Assembly (NCBI RefSeq): GCF_000956465.1
Contig: NZ_JYJA01000032.1
Span: forward strand, 124,001 to 188,000
DNA: 64,000 bases
Direction of reading: 5' to 3'
Source: Microbacterium trichothecenolyticum
GTDB lineage: Bacteria > Actinomycetota > Actinomycetes > Actinomycetales > Microbacteriaceae
Shown here: positions 7,240-15,910 of the stretch, in pieces
Numbering within the stretch: position 1 is the first letter of the stretch
Layout of the letters: the number at the start of each line of letters is the position of its first letter
Notes under the pieces: generated by a model
Seen by the model: the letters and a program-made list of their open reading frames with translations, nothing else
What the model was told of the DNA's origin: nothing
Database searches by the model: none
Position numbers and translations under genes: made by a program

Positions 7240-8946
7240 ATGACCCCGGGTGTGCCGATGCGGAGCCTCGTGCTGTGGTTCCCCGACTGGCCTGTCACGG
7301 CTCTCGAGCGGGAGGCGGGTGCGGCCGCGGCCGCCGAGGACTCGGTCGGGCCGCGGCCGGGCGCTCGGACGGATGCGGCGCAGGAGAAGCTCGAAGCGAA
7401 GCCTCCGGTCGCCGTTGTGGAGCGCAACCTCGTGGTCGCGTGCTCGGCGTCCGCGCGCGCAGAGGGAGTGCGCCGCGGGCAGCGCCGGCGCGATGCCCAG
7501 GCTCGGTGCCCCGGGCTGACGCTGGTCAACGCGGACGCCGCCCGTGATCACCGCGCATTCGCCCCGGTCGTGTCGCTGATCGAAGAGAGGGCGCCCGGCG
7601 TGCAGCTGGTGCGTCCGGGGCTGTGCGCGCTGCGCGCGCGTGGTCCGGCGCGGTACTACGGCGGCGAGGTCGAGGCCGCCCGCATGCTGATCGACACCCT
7701 CCACGGGGCAGGGCTCGGCGGGGTGCGGGTGGGCATCGCCGACGGGCCGTTCACTGCGGAGCAGGCGGCGCGCGGCGGCACGAGCGCCGCCGATCCGGTC
7801 TTCGTCGTGCCCACCGGTGGTGCGGCAGGCTTCCTCGCCCCGCTGCCGGTCTCGGTGCTCGACGCCTCCGCGCTGCTCGGCACCGGCGCGGCGGGGGCGC
7901 AGGAGGCGACGGACCTCGTCGGCCTGCTCGCCCGGCTGGGCGTGCAGACCCTCGGCGGGTTCGCCGAGATGCCGACCGATCGCGTGCGCGAGCGGTTCGG
8001 CGAGCGGGGCGTCCGGCTTCACGCGCTCGCCGCAGGGCGAGACTCGCGACCGGTGCAGCCGCGCACGCCGCCGCCCGAGCTGCAGCGGGAGATCGCGTTC
8101 GAGCCGCCCCTCGAGATCGCCGATCAGGTGGCGTTCGCCATGCGCGTCACCGCCGACGACTTCGTCGCGGGTCTCGGCGCCGTCGACCTCGTCTGCACCG
8201 AGCTGCGGGTCGAACTCGTCGGAGACCGGGGGGAGCGCAGCGAGAGGGTGTGGTTGCATCCCGGCTCGTTCGACGCCGCGGCGGTCGTCGACCGCGTGCG
8301 GTGGCAGCTCGCGGAGGACGTCGGGGCGGGAGACACGGCCGGAGGCGGGCTGCGCAGCGGGGTGACGCTCGTGCGGATCTCGCCGGAAGCGGTGGATGCA
8401 GCATCCCATCATGCTCCGGCGCTGTTCGGCGGCGGACCCGAGGAGCGGGTGCACCACGCGCTGTCGCGCGTGCAGGCGATGCTCGGGCACCGTGGCGTGC
8501 TGACCCCCGCGATCGGCGGCGGGAGGTGGCTGGCCGAGCGCCAGGTGCTCGTGCCCTGGGGAGACAAGGACGAACGCGACCGGAAGGCGGCCGGCGCCGG
8601 CGGCCTCGCAGCGCAGCGCGCGCGACCCTGGCCGGGGAGCCTGCCAGATCCGCTGCCGACGACGGTGTTCGCCGACCCGGTGCCGGTCGACGTGCGGGCG
8701 CTCGGCGGCGAGCTGGTCGACGTCGACGAGCGGGGGAACGTCTCGGCCGTGCCCGCGCTCTTCATCGAGAGCGGCCGCCGTCGCGCGATCGAGGCGTGGG
8801 CGGGGCCGTGGCCGGTGGTGGAGCGCGGATGGGATGCCGCCCGCTCGCGCCGCGCGCACCGGTTCCAGGTCGTCGACGCCGACGGGTCCGCGTGGCTGCT
8901 GGTGTGCGACGGCGACGCCTGGACGGCGGAGGCCACTTATGACTGA
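7240..8946 (+). CDS. imuB: ImuB: inactive Y-family DNA polymerase, mutasome hub
   Basis: 568 residues with the Y-family arrangement (MRSLVLWFPDWPV, later GLLARLGVQTLGGFAEMP helix-hairpin-helix, little-finger region to about 400). The acidic catalytic residues of active Y polymerases are missing: the first strand has F-P-D-W, and RARGPARYYGGEVEA replaces the S-x-D-E motif. In mycobacteria ImuB binds the beta clamp, ImuA' and DnaE2 rather than synthesising DNA. It is cytoplasmic, SOS-induced and the second gene of the operon. ATG 7240 follows the imuA stop directly; ATG 7258 (MRSLV) is an alternative. Confidence 0.92.
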   Translation: MTPGVPMRSLVLWFPDWPVTALEREAGAAAAAEDSVGPRPGARTDAAQEKLEAKPPVAVVERNLVVACSASARAEGVRRGQRRRDAQARCPGLTLVNADAARDHRAFAPVVSLIEERAPGVQLVRPGLCALRARGPARYYGGEVEAARMLIDTLHGAGLGGVRVGIADGPFTAEQAARGGTSAADPVFVVPTGGAAGFLAPLPVSVLDASALLGTGAAGAQEATDLVGLLARLGVQTLGGFAEMPTDRVRERFGERGVRLHALAAGRDSRPVQPRTPPPELQREIAFEPPLEIADQVAFAMRVTADDFVAGLGAVDLVCTELRVELVGDRGERSERVWLHPGSFDAAAVVDRVRWQLAEDVGAGDTAGGGLRSGVTLVRISPEAVDAASHHAPALFGGGPEERVHHALSRVQAMLGHRGVLTPAIGGGRWLAERQVLVPWGDKDERDRKAAGAGGLAAQRARPWPGSLPDPLPTTVFADPVPVDVRALGGELVDVDERGNVSAVPALFIESGRRRAIEAWAGPWPVVERGWDAARSRRAHRFQVVDADGSAWLLVCDGDAWTAEATYD

Positions 8947-8960
8947 CACTTCCCGTCGGT

Positions 8961-9034
8961 CGTCGAGCGTGCCAGGAACACGGTCGTTGCGCGAGCTTGC
9001 GAGTCGAAACGCAGAGACGAGAGGCCCCGAGCCC
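8961..9034 (+). repeat. dispersed repeat, copy 1 (imuB-dnaE2 spacer)
   Basis: About 74 bp between imuB and dnaE2 matches 11633-11706 inside dnaE2. A block of 30 nt (8991-9020) beginning GCGAGCTTGCGAGTCGAAAC is identical to 11663-11692, with weaker matches on both sides. It looks like a REP-type genomic repeat rather than a gene; a short open frame across it translates the same peptide as the dnaE2 copy. Confidence 0.9.
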
Positions 9035-9054
9035 ACGAGGAACAGGGGTCGCTG

Positions 9055-12000
9055 ATGGGCTTCAACAACCCCGGTGTGCCGTGGTCCGAGATGGAGCGCG
9101 TGCTGAGCGGCCGCCGCAGGCCCGATGCGCCGCCGGTGGGCGCGGACGGCGGCGACAGCCCTGCGTGGTCGCACAAGCGAGGGCCGTATGTCGCACCCGA
9201 GATCGAGCGCCCGGCCGATGCGATCCCGTACGCCGAGCTGCACGCCCACTCGTCGTACTCGTTCCTCGACGGGGCTTCCTCACCCGAGGAGCTCGCCGAG
9301 GAGGCGGAGCGTCTGGGGCTGCATGCTCTCGCGGTCACCGATCACGACGGGTTCTACGGCATCGTCCGGTTCGCGGAGGCCGCGGAGTCGCTGCAACTCA
9401 AGACCGTGTTCGGCGCCGAGCTGTCGCTCGAGCTGCCGAAGCCGCAGAACGGCGAGGCGGATCCGGTCGGCGCACACCTGCTGGTACTCGCCCGCGGCGA
9501 GGAGGGGTACCACCGGCTGGCGGGTGCGATCACGCACGCGCAGCTGCAGGGGGCGGAGAAGGGCAGGCCGGTCTACGACCTCGAGGAGCTCGCCGCACAG
9601 GCGGCGGGGGAGTGGGCGGTGCTCACCGGGTGCCGAAAGGGGGCGGTGCGCCGCGCACTCGCTGAGAGCCCCGACGCGGCAGCCGGCGAACTCGATCGCC
9701 TCGTGACGCTGTTCGGGAAGGACAACGTGCATGTCGAGCTCATCGACCACGGCAATCCGCTCGACACCCGCGACAACGACGTGCTCGTGGGGCTCGCGCG
9801 GGAGCGGGGCCTCCCGCTCCTCGCGACCAACAACGTCCATTACGCCGTGCCGAAGCGGCAGCTGCTCGCCGCGGCGGTCGCCGCCGTGCGTGCGAACCGC
9901 GGTCTCGACGAGCTCGACGGATGGCTGCCCGCGCACGCCGGTGCCCATCTGCGGTCGGGGGCCGAGATGGCGGAGCGCTTCGTGCGGTTCCCGGATGCCG
10001 TCGCCCGGACCGTGACGCTCGCCGACGAGCTCGCCTTCCCGCTGCGCAAGGCCAAGCCCGCGCTCCCGAAGCAGAGGGTGCCCGAAGGGCACACGCCGAT
10101 GTCGTGGCTGCGGCACCTGGTGTGGGAGGCGGTGCCGCGCAAATACCCCGACCTGACGGAGGAGAACCGGGCGCGCATCGAGAAGGAGCTCGGGGTCATC
10201 GAGGTGAAGGACTTCCCGGGCTACTTCCTGATCGTTCACGGCATCGTGCAGTTCGCTCGGAGCCAGGGCATCCTCTGTCAGGGGCGCGGGTCCGCCGCCA
10301 ACAGCGCCATCTGCTACCTGCTCGACATCACCGCCGTCGACGCGATCGCGTACGACCTGCCGTTCGAGCGGTTCCTGTCGAGCCTGCGTGAGGAAGAGCC
10401 CGACATCGACGTCGACTTCGACTCCGACCGTCGTGAAGAGGTCATCCAGTGGGTATACCGGGAGTACGGGCGCGACCGCGCGGCGCAGGTCGCGAACGTC
10501 ATCCAGTACCGCCCCAAGAACGCCGTGCGCGATATGGCCAAGGCGCTGGGGCATTCGCCGGGGCAGCAGGACGCCTGGTCGAAGCAGATCGAGGGCTGGG
10601 GGGCCCTCCTCGAGACCGGCGCCGGCCACGACATCCCCGATCAGGTGCTGGAGTTCGCGTCAGAGCTGCTCAAGGCGCCGCGGCATCTCGGCATCCACTC
10701 CGGCGGCATGGTGCTCACCGACCGCCCGGTGGGTGAGGTCGTGCCGATCGAGCACGCGCGCATGGAGAACCGCACGGTGATCCAGTGGGACAAGGACGAC
10801 GCCGCCTGGATGGGTCTCGTGAAGTTCGACCTGCTGGGCCTCGGGATGCTGGCCGCCCTGCAGTACTGCTTCGACATGATCCGCGCCTCGACGGGGGAGG
10901 ACTGGGAGCTGTCGACGATCCCGAAGGAGGAGAAGGCTGTCTACGACATGCTGTGCCGCGCCGACTCGATCGGGGTGTTCCAGGTGGAGTCGCGCGCCCA
11001 GATGGGGCTTCTCCCGCGCCTGCAGCCGCGCCGGTTCTACGACCTCGTGATCGAGATCGCGCTCATCCGCCCCGGCCCCATCCAGGGCGGGGCGGTGCAT
11101 CCCTTCGTCAAGCGCAAGCTCGGACAGGAGAAGGTGACCTATCCCCACCCCAAGCTCGTGTCGGTGCTCGAGCGCACGATGGGGATCCCGGTGTTCCAGG
11201 AACAGCTCATGCAGATGGGCATGGCAGTCGGCGGGCTCACCGGCGAGGACGCCGACCTGCTGCGCCGCGCCATGGGCTCCAAACGCGGGATCGAGCGCAT
11301 CGACTCGCTGAAGAAGAAGCTGTACGCCGGCATGGCCGAGAACGACCTCGTGGGCGAGGAGGCCGACGCGATCTACGCCAAGATCCAGGCATTCGCGAAC
11401 TTCGGCTTCGCGGAATCGCACTCCCTGTCGTTCGCGCTGCTCGTATACGCCAGCTCCTGGATCAAGCTGCACTATCCGGCGGCGTTCCTCGCGGGGCTGC
11501 TGCGGGCGCAGCCGATGGGCTTCTACTCTCCGGCGACCCTCGTGGGCGACGCGCGCCACCACGGTGTCGAGGTGCGCCGTCCCGACCTGCATCTCTCGGG
11601 CAGCGAGGCGGTGCTCGAACCCTCCTCCCGGGCGTCGAGCGAGGGTGGAACGCGGTCCTTGAGCGAGCTTGCGAGTCGAAACGCAGAGACGAAGCGCCCC
11701 GAGCCCGGCGAAGACATCTCATCGAGACCGACCGGCCTCGACTCGTGCGTCGAGCGGAAGCAGCCGCCGGTCGGGCTCTTCGACCTCGACGCGCCCGACG
11801 AGTCCGCCGCGCACCGCCGCGACGGGAGGTTCGCGGTGCGGCTGGGCCTGGCCGGAGTGAAGGGGATCGGGGCGACGGTCGCGCAGCGCATCGTCACCGC
11901 GCGCGAAACGGGCGGGCTGTTCCGCGACCTCCGCGATCTCGTGCGGCGCACCAGCATCACCGCGGTGCAGGTCGAGGCGCTCGCCACGGCGGGGGCGTTC

Positions 12001-12534
12001 GAATGCCTCGGTCTCAGCCGGCGCGAGGCGATCTGGCTCGCCGGTTCTGCGGCGCAGGACCGCCCCGAGTTCCTGCCGGACTCGCTCATCGCGGTGCAGC
12101 CGCCGCTGTTCGCCGATCCCACCAGCTACGAGCGCCTGGCCGCCGACCTGTGGGCGACGGGCATCTCGACCGACGACCACCCGATCACCCACTACCGCTC
12201 CGGGCTCGATGCGCGGGGCGTCCTGACCTCCCGCGGGCTGCGCAGTCACGAGGTCGGCCGCCGCGTCGAGGTCGCCGGGCTCGTGACTCACCGGCAACGG
12301 CCGGCGACAGCATCCGGAATCACGTTCCTGAATCTCGAGGACGAGCACGGACTCGTCAACATCGTGTGTTCCCTCGGCGTCTGGAATCGCTACCGCCGCA
12401 TCGTTCGCGATTCCCCGGCGCTCATCGCGCGTGGCATTCTCGAGCGCTCGGCCGAGGGCGTGACGAACCTCATCGCGGACGCGTTCGAAGACCTCCGTGT
12501 CGGCGTGCAGCACCGCGCGAGGGACTTCCGCTGA
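9055..12534 (+). CDS. dnaE2: DnaE2: error-prone DNA polymerase III alpha subunit
   Basis: 1159 residues. An N-terminal PHP domain starts near 60 (AELHAHSSYSFLDGASS; ALAVTDHDGFYG), followed by the C-family polymerase palm with the aspartates of EEPDIDVDFDSDRREEV (about 450). It continues with RPGPIQGGAVHPF and ends in an OB fold (about 1060-1130, VAGLVTHRQRPAT). It lacks the C-terminal tau-binding region of DnaE1. DnaE2 does mutagenic translesion synthesis with ImuA/ImuB after DNA damage. About residues 855-905 (SSRASSEGGTRSLSELASRN and on) are an insert encoded by a dispersed repeat, in frame, in a linker before the KGIG helix-hairpin-helix. ATG 9055 has AGGGG upstream. Confidence 0.95.
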   Translation: MGFNNPGVPWSEMERVLSGRRRPDAPPVGADGGDSPAWSHKRGPYVAPEIERPADAIPYAELHAHSSYSFLDGASSPEELAEEAERLGLHALAVTDHDGFYGIVRFAEAAESLQLKTVFGAELSLELPKPQNGEADPVGAHLLVLARGEEGYHRLAGAITHAQLQGAEKGRPVYDLEELAAQAAGEWAVLTGCRKGAVRRALAESPDAAAGELDRLVTLFGKDNVHVELIDHGNPLDTRDNDVLVGLARERGLPLLATNNVHYAVPKRQLLAAAVAAVRANRGLDELDGWLPAHAGAHLRSGAEMAERFVRFPDAVARTVTLADELAFPLRKAKPALPKQRVPEGHTPMSWLRHLVWEAVPRKYPDLTEENRARIEKELGVIEVKDFPGYFLIVHGIVQFARSQGILCQGRGSAANSAICYLLDITAVDAIAYDLPFERFLSSLREEEPDIDVDFDSDRREEVIQWVYREYGRDRAAQVANVIQYRPKNAVRDMAKALGHSPGQQDAWSKQIEGWGALLETGAGHDIPDQVLEFASELLKAPRHLGIHSGGMVLTDRPVGEVVPIEHARMENRTVIQWDKDDAAWMGLVKFDLLGLGMLAALQYCFDMIRASTGEDWELSTIPKEEKAVYDMLCRADSIGVFQVESRAQMGLLPRLQPRRFYDLVIEIALIRPGPIQGGAVHPFVKRKLGQEKVTYPHPKLVSVLERTMGIPVFQEQLMQMGMAVGGLTGEDADLLRRAMGSKRGIERIDSLKKKLYAGMAENDLVGEEADAIYAKIQAFANFGFAESHSLSFALLVYASSWIKLHYPAAFLAGLLRAQPMGFYSPATLVGDARHHGVEVRRPDLHLSGSEAVLEPSSRASSEGGTRSLSELASRNAETKRPEPGEDISSRPTGLDSCVERKQPPVGLFDLDAPDESAAHRRDGRFAVRLGLAGVKGIGATVAQRIVTARETGGLFRDLRDLVRRTSITAVQVEALATAGAFECLGLSRREAIWLAGSAAQDRPEFLPDSLIAVQPPLFADPTSYERLAADLWATGISTDDHPITHYRSGLDARGVLTSRGLRSHEVGRRVEVAGLVTHRQRPATASGITFLNLEDEHGLVNIVCSLGVWNRYRRIVRDSPALIARGILERSAEGVTNLIADAFEDLRVGVQHRARDFR
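11633..11706 (+). repeat. dispersed repeat, copy 2 (inside the dnaE2 frame)
   Basis: The same repeat as 8961-9034, read in frame in dnaE2 as GGTRSLSELASRNAETKRPE. The surrounding coding sequence (to about 11760) is also unlike DnaE2 homologues as I know them, so the whole inserted stretch may be 120-150 bp. Confidence 0.88.
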
Positions 12535-12588
12535 CGGATGCCGCCACGCCGGCACTCTCGTTCGGCAGCGGGTTATCGAGTCGGTTGG

Positions 12589-12912
12589 TCAGATCTCGTC
12601 GTCCCAGTCGTCGTGCGAAGCGGGGAGGTCGATCACCGCGACCGGGCGCAAGCGTCGTTGGATCGATTTCAAGCGGGCGACCGCGGCCTCGTCGACGAGT
12701 TCGTCGTCGCTGTCGGCATCGTGTGCGACCATCTGGCTCGCCGGACCGATGAGCACCGTCACCTCGCCCACGGATCCGTCAGGCTCCCTGGTCGGAACCG
12801 TCACCGCCTCCGCCTCACCGGCCTCGGCCAGCGCCTGGCCGCAGCCCAGCAGCGCGGCTGCGATGTCGTTCCCCGTCACGAATTCGCTTCCCGCGTAGGT
12901 CACCCTCTTCAC
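12589..12912 (-). CDS. conserved small protein, unknown function
   Basis: 107 residues, starting at a GTG with AAAGG 4 nt upstream (MKRVTYAGSEFVTGNDIAAA). The protein is acidic, without membrane segments, and ends in DDWDDEI. Codon use is normal for the region. The start KRVTYAGSEF is a pattern seen in small actinobacterial proteins, but I cannot assign a fold. It converges on dnaE2 and lies downstream of a GC-rich hairpin that ends the flavoprotein transcript. Confidence 0.7.
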   Translation of the reverse strand: MKRVTYAGSEFVTGNDIAAALLGCGQALAEAGEAEAVTVPTREPDGSVGEVTVLIGPASQMVAHDADSDDELVDEAAVARLKSIQRRLRPVAVIDLPASHDDWDDEI

Positions 12913-12978
12913 GAGGCCTTTCTACCTGGTGCACCCGCGTTCGCTCTCGGGGGTTGCAGCCTGCGGCCGAACGGGGTA

Positions 12979-13014
12979 GACCCCGGACCCCGCCCACCCG
13001 GCGGGTCCGGGGTC
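12979..13014 (-). terminator. GC-rich hairpin downstream of the flavoprotein gene
   Basis: A perfect 12-bp stem (12979-12990 with 13003-13014) with a 12-nt loop begins 25 nt past the flavoprotein stop codon. There is no T tract, as is common for actinobacterial terminators. Confidence 0.65.
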
Positions 13015-13038
13015 ACCCGGGGGCATCGCGTCGGCGGC

Positions 13039-14832
13039 CTACTCGACGAGCTTCCCGGCGACCGACACCTCGCGCATCAGCGCGGCGATCTCGGCGGGAA
13101 TGGGCGGGATCGGCTCTCGCACGACTCCGGTGGAGAAAGACCACACCAGGTTGACCTGCAGCTCGGGATCGATGTCGGGGTAGTCGCTGCGGTTGTGGCA
13201 GCCGCGTGTCTCGCGCCTCTCCAGCGCGGCTTCGAGGGTCGCGCGGGCGGCGAGTGCCGCCGACTTCAGGTCGAACGCGTGCGCGAGGTCGTGGTAGCCC
13301 GCGATGTCGGGGTGCACCCCGATGTCGGCCATCCGCGCCTCGATCGCGTCGAGCTCGGCGAGGCCGGTGAGCAGCCCCTGTTCGTCGCGCACCACTCCGG
13401 CGTGCTCGGTCATGGTGTCGCGGATCGCCCGCTGGAGTGCCCGGACGTTCTCGGTTCCGGATGCGGCGAGCAGATCGTCGATCTCGGCGCGAGCGGTCGC
13501 GACGGCCGCGGCCGAGCGCTTCTGGGCGGGCAGCGCCGCGGAGTACGTGGCGGCCGCCTGTCCGACGATGCGACCGAACACCAGGAGTTCGATCAGCGAG
13601 TTGCCGCCGAGGCGGTTGGCGCCGTGGAGTCCCGAGGACGCCTCGCCGATCGCGTAGAGGCCCGGGACATCGGTGGAGTGGTCCGACGAGCGCACCCACA
13701 CACCGCCCATCGAATAGTGCGCCGTCGGCGCGATCTCGATCGGCTCCTTGGTGATGTCGAGCATCTGCAGCTCGAGCATCGTCTGATACACGCGGGGAAG
13801 GCGGGTCATGATCGTCTCTCGCGGGAGGTGGGAGACATCCAGCCAGACGCCGCCGTTCGGCGTGCCACGGCCCTCCTTGATCTCGGTGTAGCAGGCCAGG
13901 GCGACGCGGTCGCGCGTGGACAGCTCGAGTCGCTCGGGGTCGTACTTGTGCATGAACCGCTCGCCGAGCCCGTTGCGCAGGATGCCGCCCTCGCCGCGCG
14001 CCGCCTCGGAGATGAGGGTCCCGGCAGCGTTCTCAGGCTCGATGATCCCGCTGGGGTGGAACTGCACGAGCTCGGGGTCCCGAAGGCGGCCGCCCGCCTC
14101 CACCGCGAGGCGGAACGAATCACCGGTGTTCTCGTCGCGCCGCGAAGACGTGCGTCGCCAGATGCGGTTGTGGCCGCCCGCGGCGAGGATCACCGCGTCG
14201 GCGTGGATCAGATAGCGCGTGCCGTCCTCGAGATCGAACCCGTACGCGCCGAAGACCGCGCCGTCGTCGTTCACGAGGATGCGCGTCACGTACACGGTGT
14301 CGAGGATGGGCACCTGCAGCTGCATGGCGCGGTTGATCAGCGTGCGCTGGATCTCGAGCCCCGTGTAGTCGCCGGCGAACGCGGTGCGACGGTACGTGTG
14401 CGCACCGAAGAAGCGCTGCGAGATGCGGCCATCGCCCTCCCGGGCGAACGGCATCCCGTAGCGCTCGAGGTCTTCGATCCCGCGGGCGGCGCCCGACGTG
14501 ACGATCTCGACGGTGTGCGGGTTGGCAAGGAGGTAGCTCTCCTTCAGCGTGTCGGCGGCGTGTTGCTGCCAGCTGTCGTCGGCATCCATGGTGCCGAGGG
14601 CGGCGTTGATGCCGCCGGCGGCGAGGGAGGTGTGGGCGTCGGACTTCGGTCGCTTGCCCAGGGCGAGGACGTCGACGCCGGCCTCGGCGAGTTCGATGGC
14701 CGCGCGAAGACCGGAACCGCCGGTGCCGATCACGAGGACGGTGGTGGAAAGCTGGCGTTCTGCAGGGATCACGTCAGACACGCTAGGCAGTTCCGTTCCA
14801 TTACTCCAATGCATATTCATGGTCGAATTCAT
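13039..14832 (-). CDS. SdhA/fumarate-reductase-type FAD flavoprotein (orphan)
   Basis: 597 residues. The N-terminus has the FAD-binding Rossmann motif (VLVIGTGGSGLRAAIELAEAG, about 31-51) and LAAGGINAALG. The succinate/fumarate site motifs are visible (ISEAARGEGGILRN, HYSMGGV) as is GEASSGLHGANRLGGNSLIE, and the C-terminal helical domain has ETRGCHNRSDYP. This family includes SdhA, FrdA and L-aspartate oxidase. No iron-sulfur (SdhB) or membrane-anchor gene is adjacent, so a soluble fumarate reductase, aspartate-oxidase-like or other 2-electron dehydrogenase role is more likely than complex II. It is divergent from a LysR gene. The start is uncertain: ATG 14832 lies in the shared palindrome; ATG 14820 or 14814 are alternatives. 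Confidence 0.88.
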   Translation of the reverse strand: MNSTMNMHWSNGTELPSVSDVIPAERQLSTTVLVIGTGGSGLRAAIELAEAGVDVLALGKRPKSDAHTSLAAGGINAALGTMDADDSWQQHAADTLKESYLLANPHTVEIVTSGAARGIEDLERYGMPFAREGDGRISQRFFGAHTYRRTAFAGDYTGLEIQRTLINRAMQLQVPILDTVYVTRILVNDDGAVFGAYGFDLEDGTRYLIHADAVILAAGGHNRIWRRTSSRRDENTGDSFRLAVEAGGRLRDPELVQFHPSGIIEPENAAGTLISEAARGEGGILRNGLGERFMHKYDPERLELSTRDRVALACYTEIKEGRGTPNGGVWLDVSHLPRETIMTRLPRVYQTMLELQMLDITKEPIEIAPTAHYSMGGVWVRSSDHSTDVPGLYAIGEASSGLHGANRLGGNSLIELLVFGRIVGQAAATYSAALPAQKRSAAAVATARAEIDDLLAASGTENVRALQRAIRDTMTEHAGVVRDEQGLLTGLAELDAIEARMADIGVHPDIAGYHDLAHAFDLKSAALAARATLEAALERRETRGCHNRSDYPDIDPELQVNLVWSFSTGVVREPIPPIPAEIAALMREVSVAGKLVE

Positions 14833-14846
14833 AGCGATACGCTATG
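14830..14846. promoter_or_regulatory. predicted LysR operator shared by two divergent genes
   Basis: CATAGCGATACGCTATG has perfect 7-nt arms around ATA and contains a T-N11-A LysR-type box. The left arm holds the flavoprotein ATG (complement of 14830-14832) and the right arm holds the LysR ATG (14844-14846). Confidence 0.75.
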
Positions 14847-15773
14847 GATGTGAATCTCGAGCAGCTCCGCGCCTTCGTCGCCGTCGCTCAGCTGGGCAAT
14901 TTCACCCGTGCGGCCGATCAGCTCCGCCTCGCGCAGCCGTCGCTCAGCCGCCAGATCTCGACGCTCGAGCAGAGCCTGGGCGCCGAGCTGTTGCACCGGG
15001 CACGAACGGGCAGCACGCTGACCGCCGCGGGGGAGTCGCTGCTTCCCCTCGCGCGGCGGATGCTGGCGGACGCGGCATCCGTCCGCCGTGAACTCGACGA
15101 ACTGGCCGGCCTCCAGCGCGGGCGTGTGCGCCTGGGCGCGACCCCGACCCTGTGCATCAGCCTCGTCGCCGAGGTGCTGAGCGCCTTCCACGCCGCGCAT
15201 CCGGGGATCGAACTGCACATCACCGAGAGCGGTTCGCGCGGACTGCTGGATCACCTGGCCGGCGGCGAGCTGGATCTCGCATTGATCACGACGTCGGGTG
15301 CGGCGTCCGCGGAGCGGTTCAGCGTCGCGCCCCTCCTCGTCGAGGAGCTGGTGGTCATCTCTTCGGCCGGTGCCCCACCGCTCACGGCGCGAGAGAGCAT
15401 CGGCCTCGGTGAGGTGGCGGGTCTGCCGCAGGTGGCGTTCAGCTCGACGTACGATCTTCGCGCGACGACCGACGCGGCGTTCGCGGCCGCGGGCCTGTCG
15501 CCGAGCACCGTGATCGAGGGTGCGGAGATGGACGCGGTGCTGCGTTTCGTCGAGAGGGGGATCGGCGTCGCGATCGTGCCCGCGATGGTGCTCATCGAGC
15601 GCTCAGGGCTGCGCTCGGTGCGCCTTTCCGATCCGACGCTGACGCGCACCATCAGCATCGCCCGCGTCGCCGACATCTCGGCGACGGCGGCCGTCGAGGT
15701 GATGCAGCAGACGATCGTCCGCACCGCTGCCGCGCTCGCCGCGGGACCGCAGGCAACGATGCGGCTCGCCTAG
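14844..15773 (+). CDS. LysR-family transcriptional regulator
   Basis: 309 residues, the family norm. The N-terminal winged HTH reads NLEQLRAFVAVAQLGNFTRA then QPSLSRQISTLEQSLG (about 4-55), followed by the periplasmic-binding-like effector domain (about 88-295). It likely regulates the divergent flavoprotein gene and itself through the palindrome at 14830-14846. The start may be ATG 14844 or GTG 14850 (the latter gives the common NLEQL start). The effector is unknown. Confidence 0.92.
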   Translation: MDVNLEQLRAFVAVAQLGNFTRAADQLRLAQPSLSRQISTLEQSLGAELLHRARTGSTLTAAGESLLPLARRMLADAASVRRELDELAGLQRGRVRLGATPTLCISLVAEVLSAFHAAHPGIELHITESGSRGLLDHLAGGELDLALITTSGAASAERFSVAPLLVEELVVISSAGAPPLTARESIGLGEVAGLPQVAFSSTYDLRATTDAAFAAAGLSPSTVIEGAEMDAVLRFVERGIGVAIVPAMVLIERSGLRSVRLSDPTLTRTISIARVADISATAAVEVMQQTIVRTAAALAAGPQATMRLA

Positions 15774-15910
15774 CCGAAGGACGAGACCGGATCGGTCCCC
15801 GCTCTCCCTCCACGCGCCGCCGTCGCGCCGCTGCGCCGCCGGAGCCTCGGGGGCGGGGTGCCAGCTGCGCCCGCGGCATCCGTGAGCCGGATGACGCGAC
15901 CGCCGATGCG

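Noticed and set aside
12538..14853. 771-codon plus-strand open frame
   Set aside because: It lies opposite the clearly coding flavoprotein gene; the composition (Val/Gly/Arg/Glu-rich) is typical of a GC-rich antisense frame.
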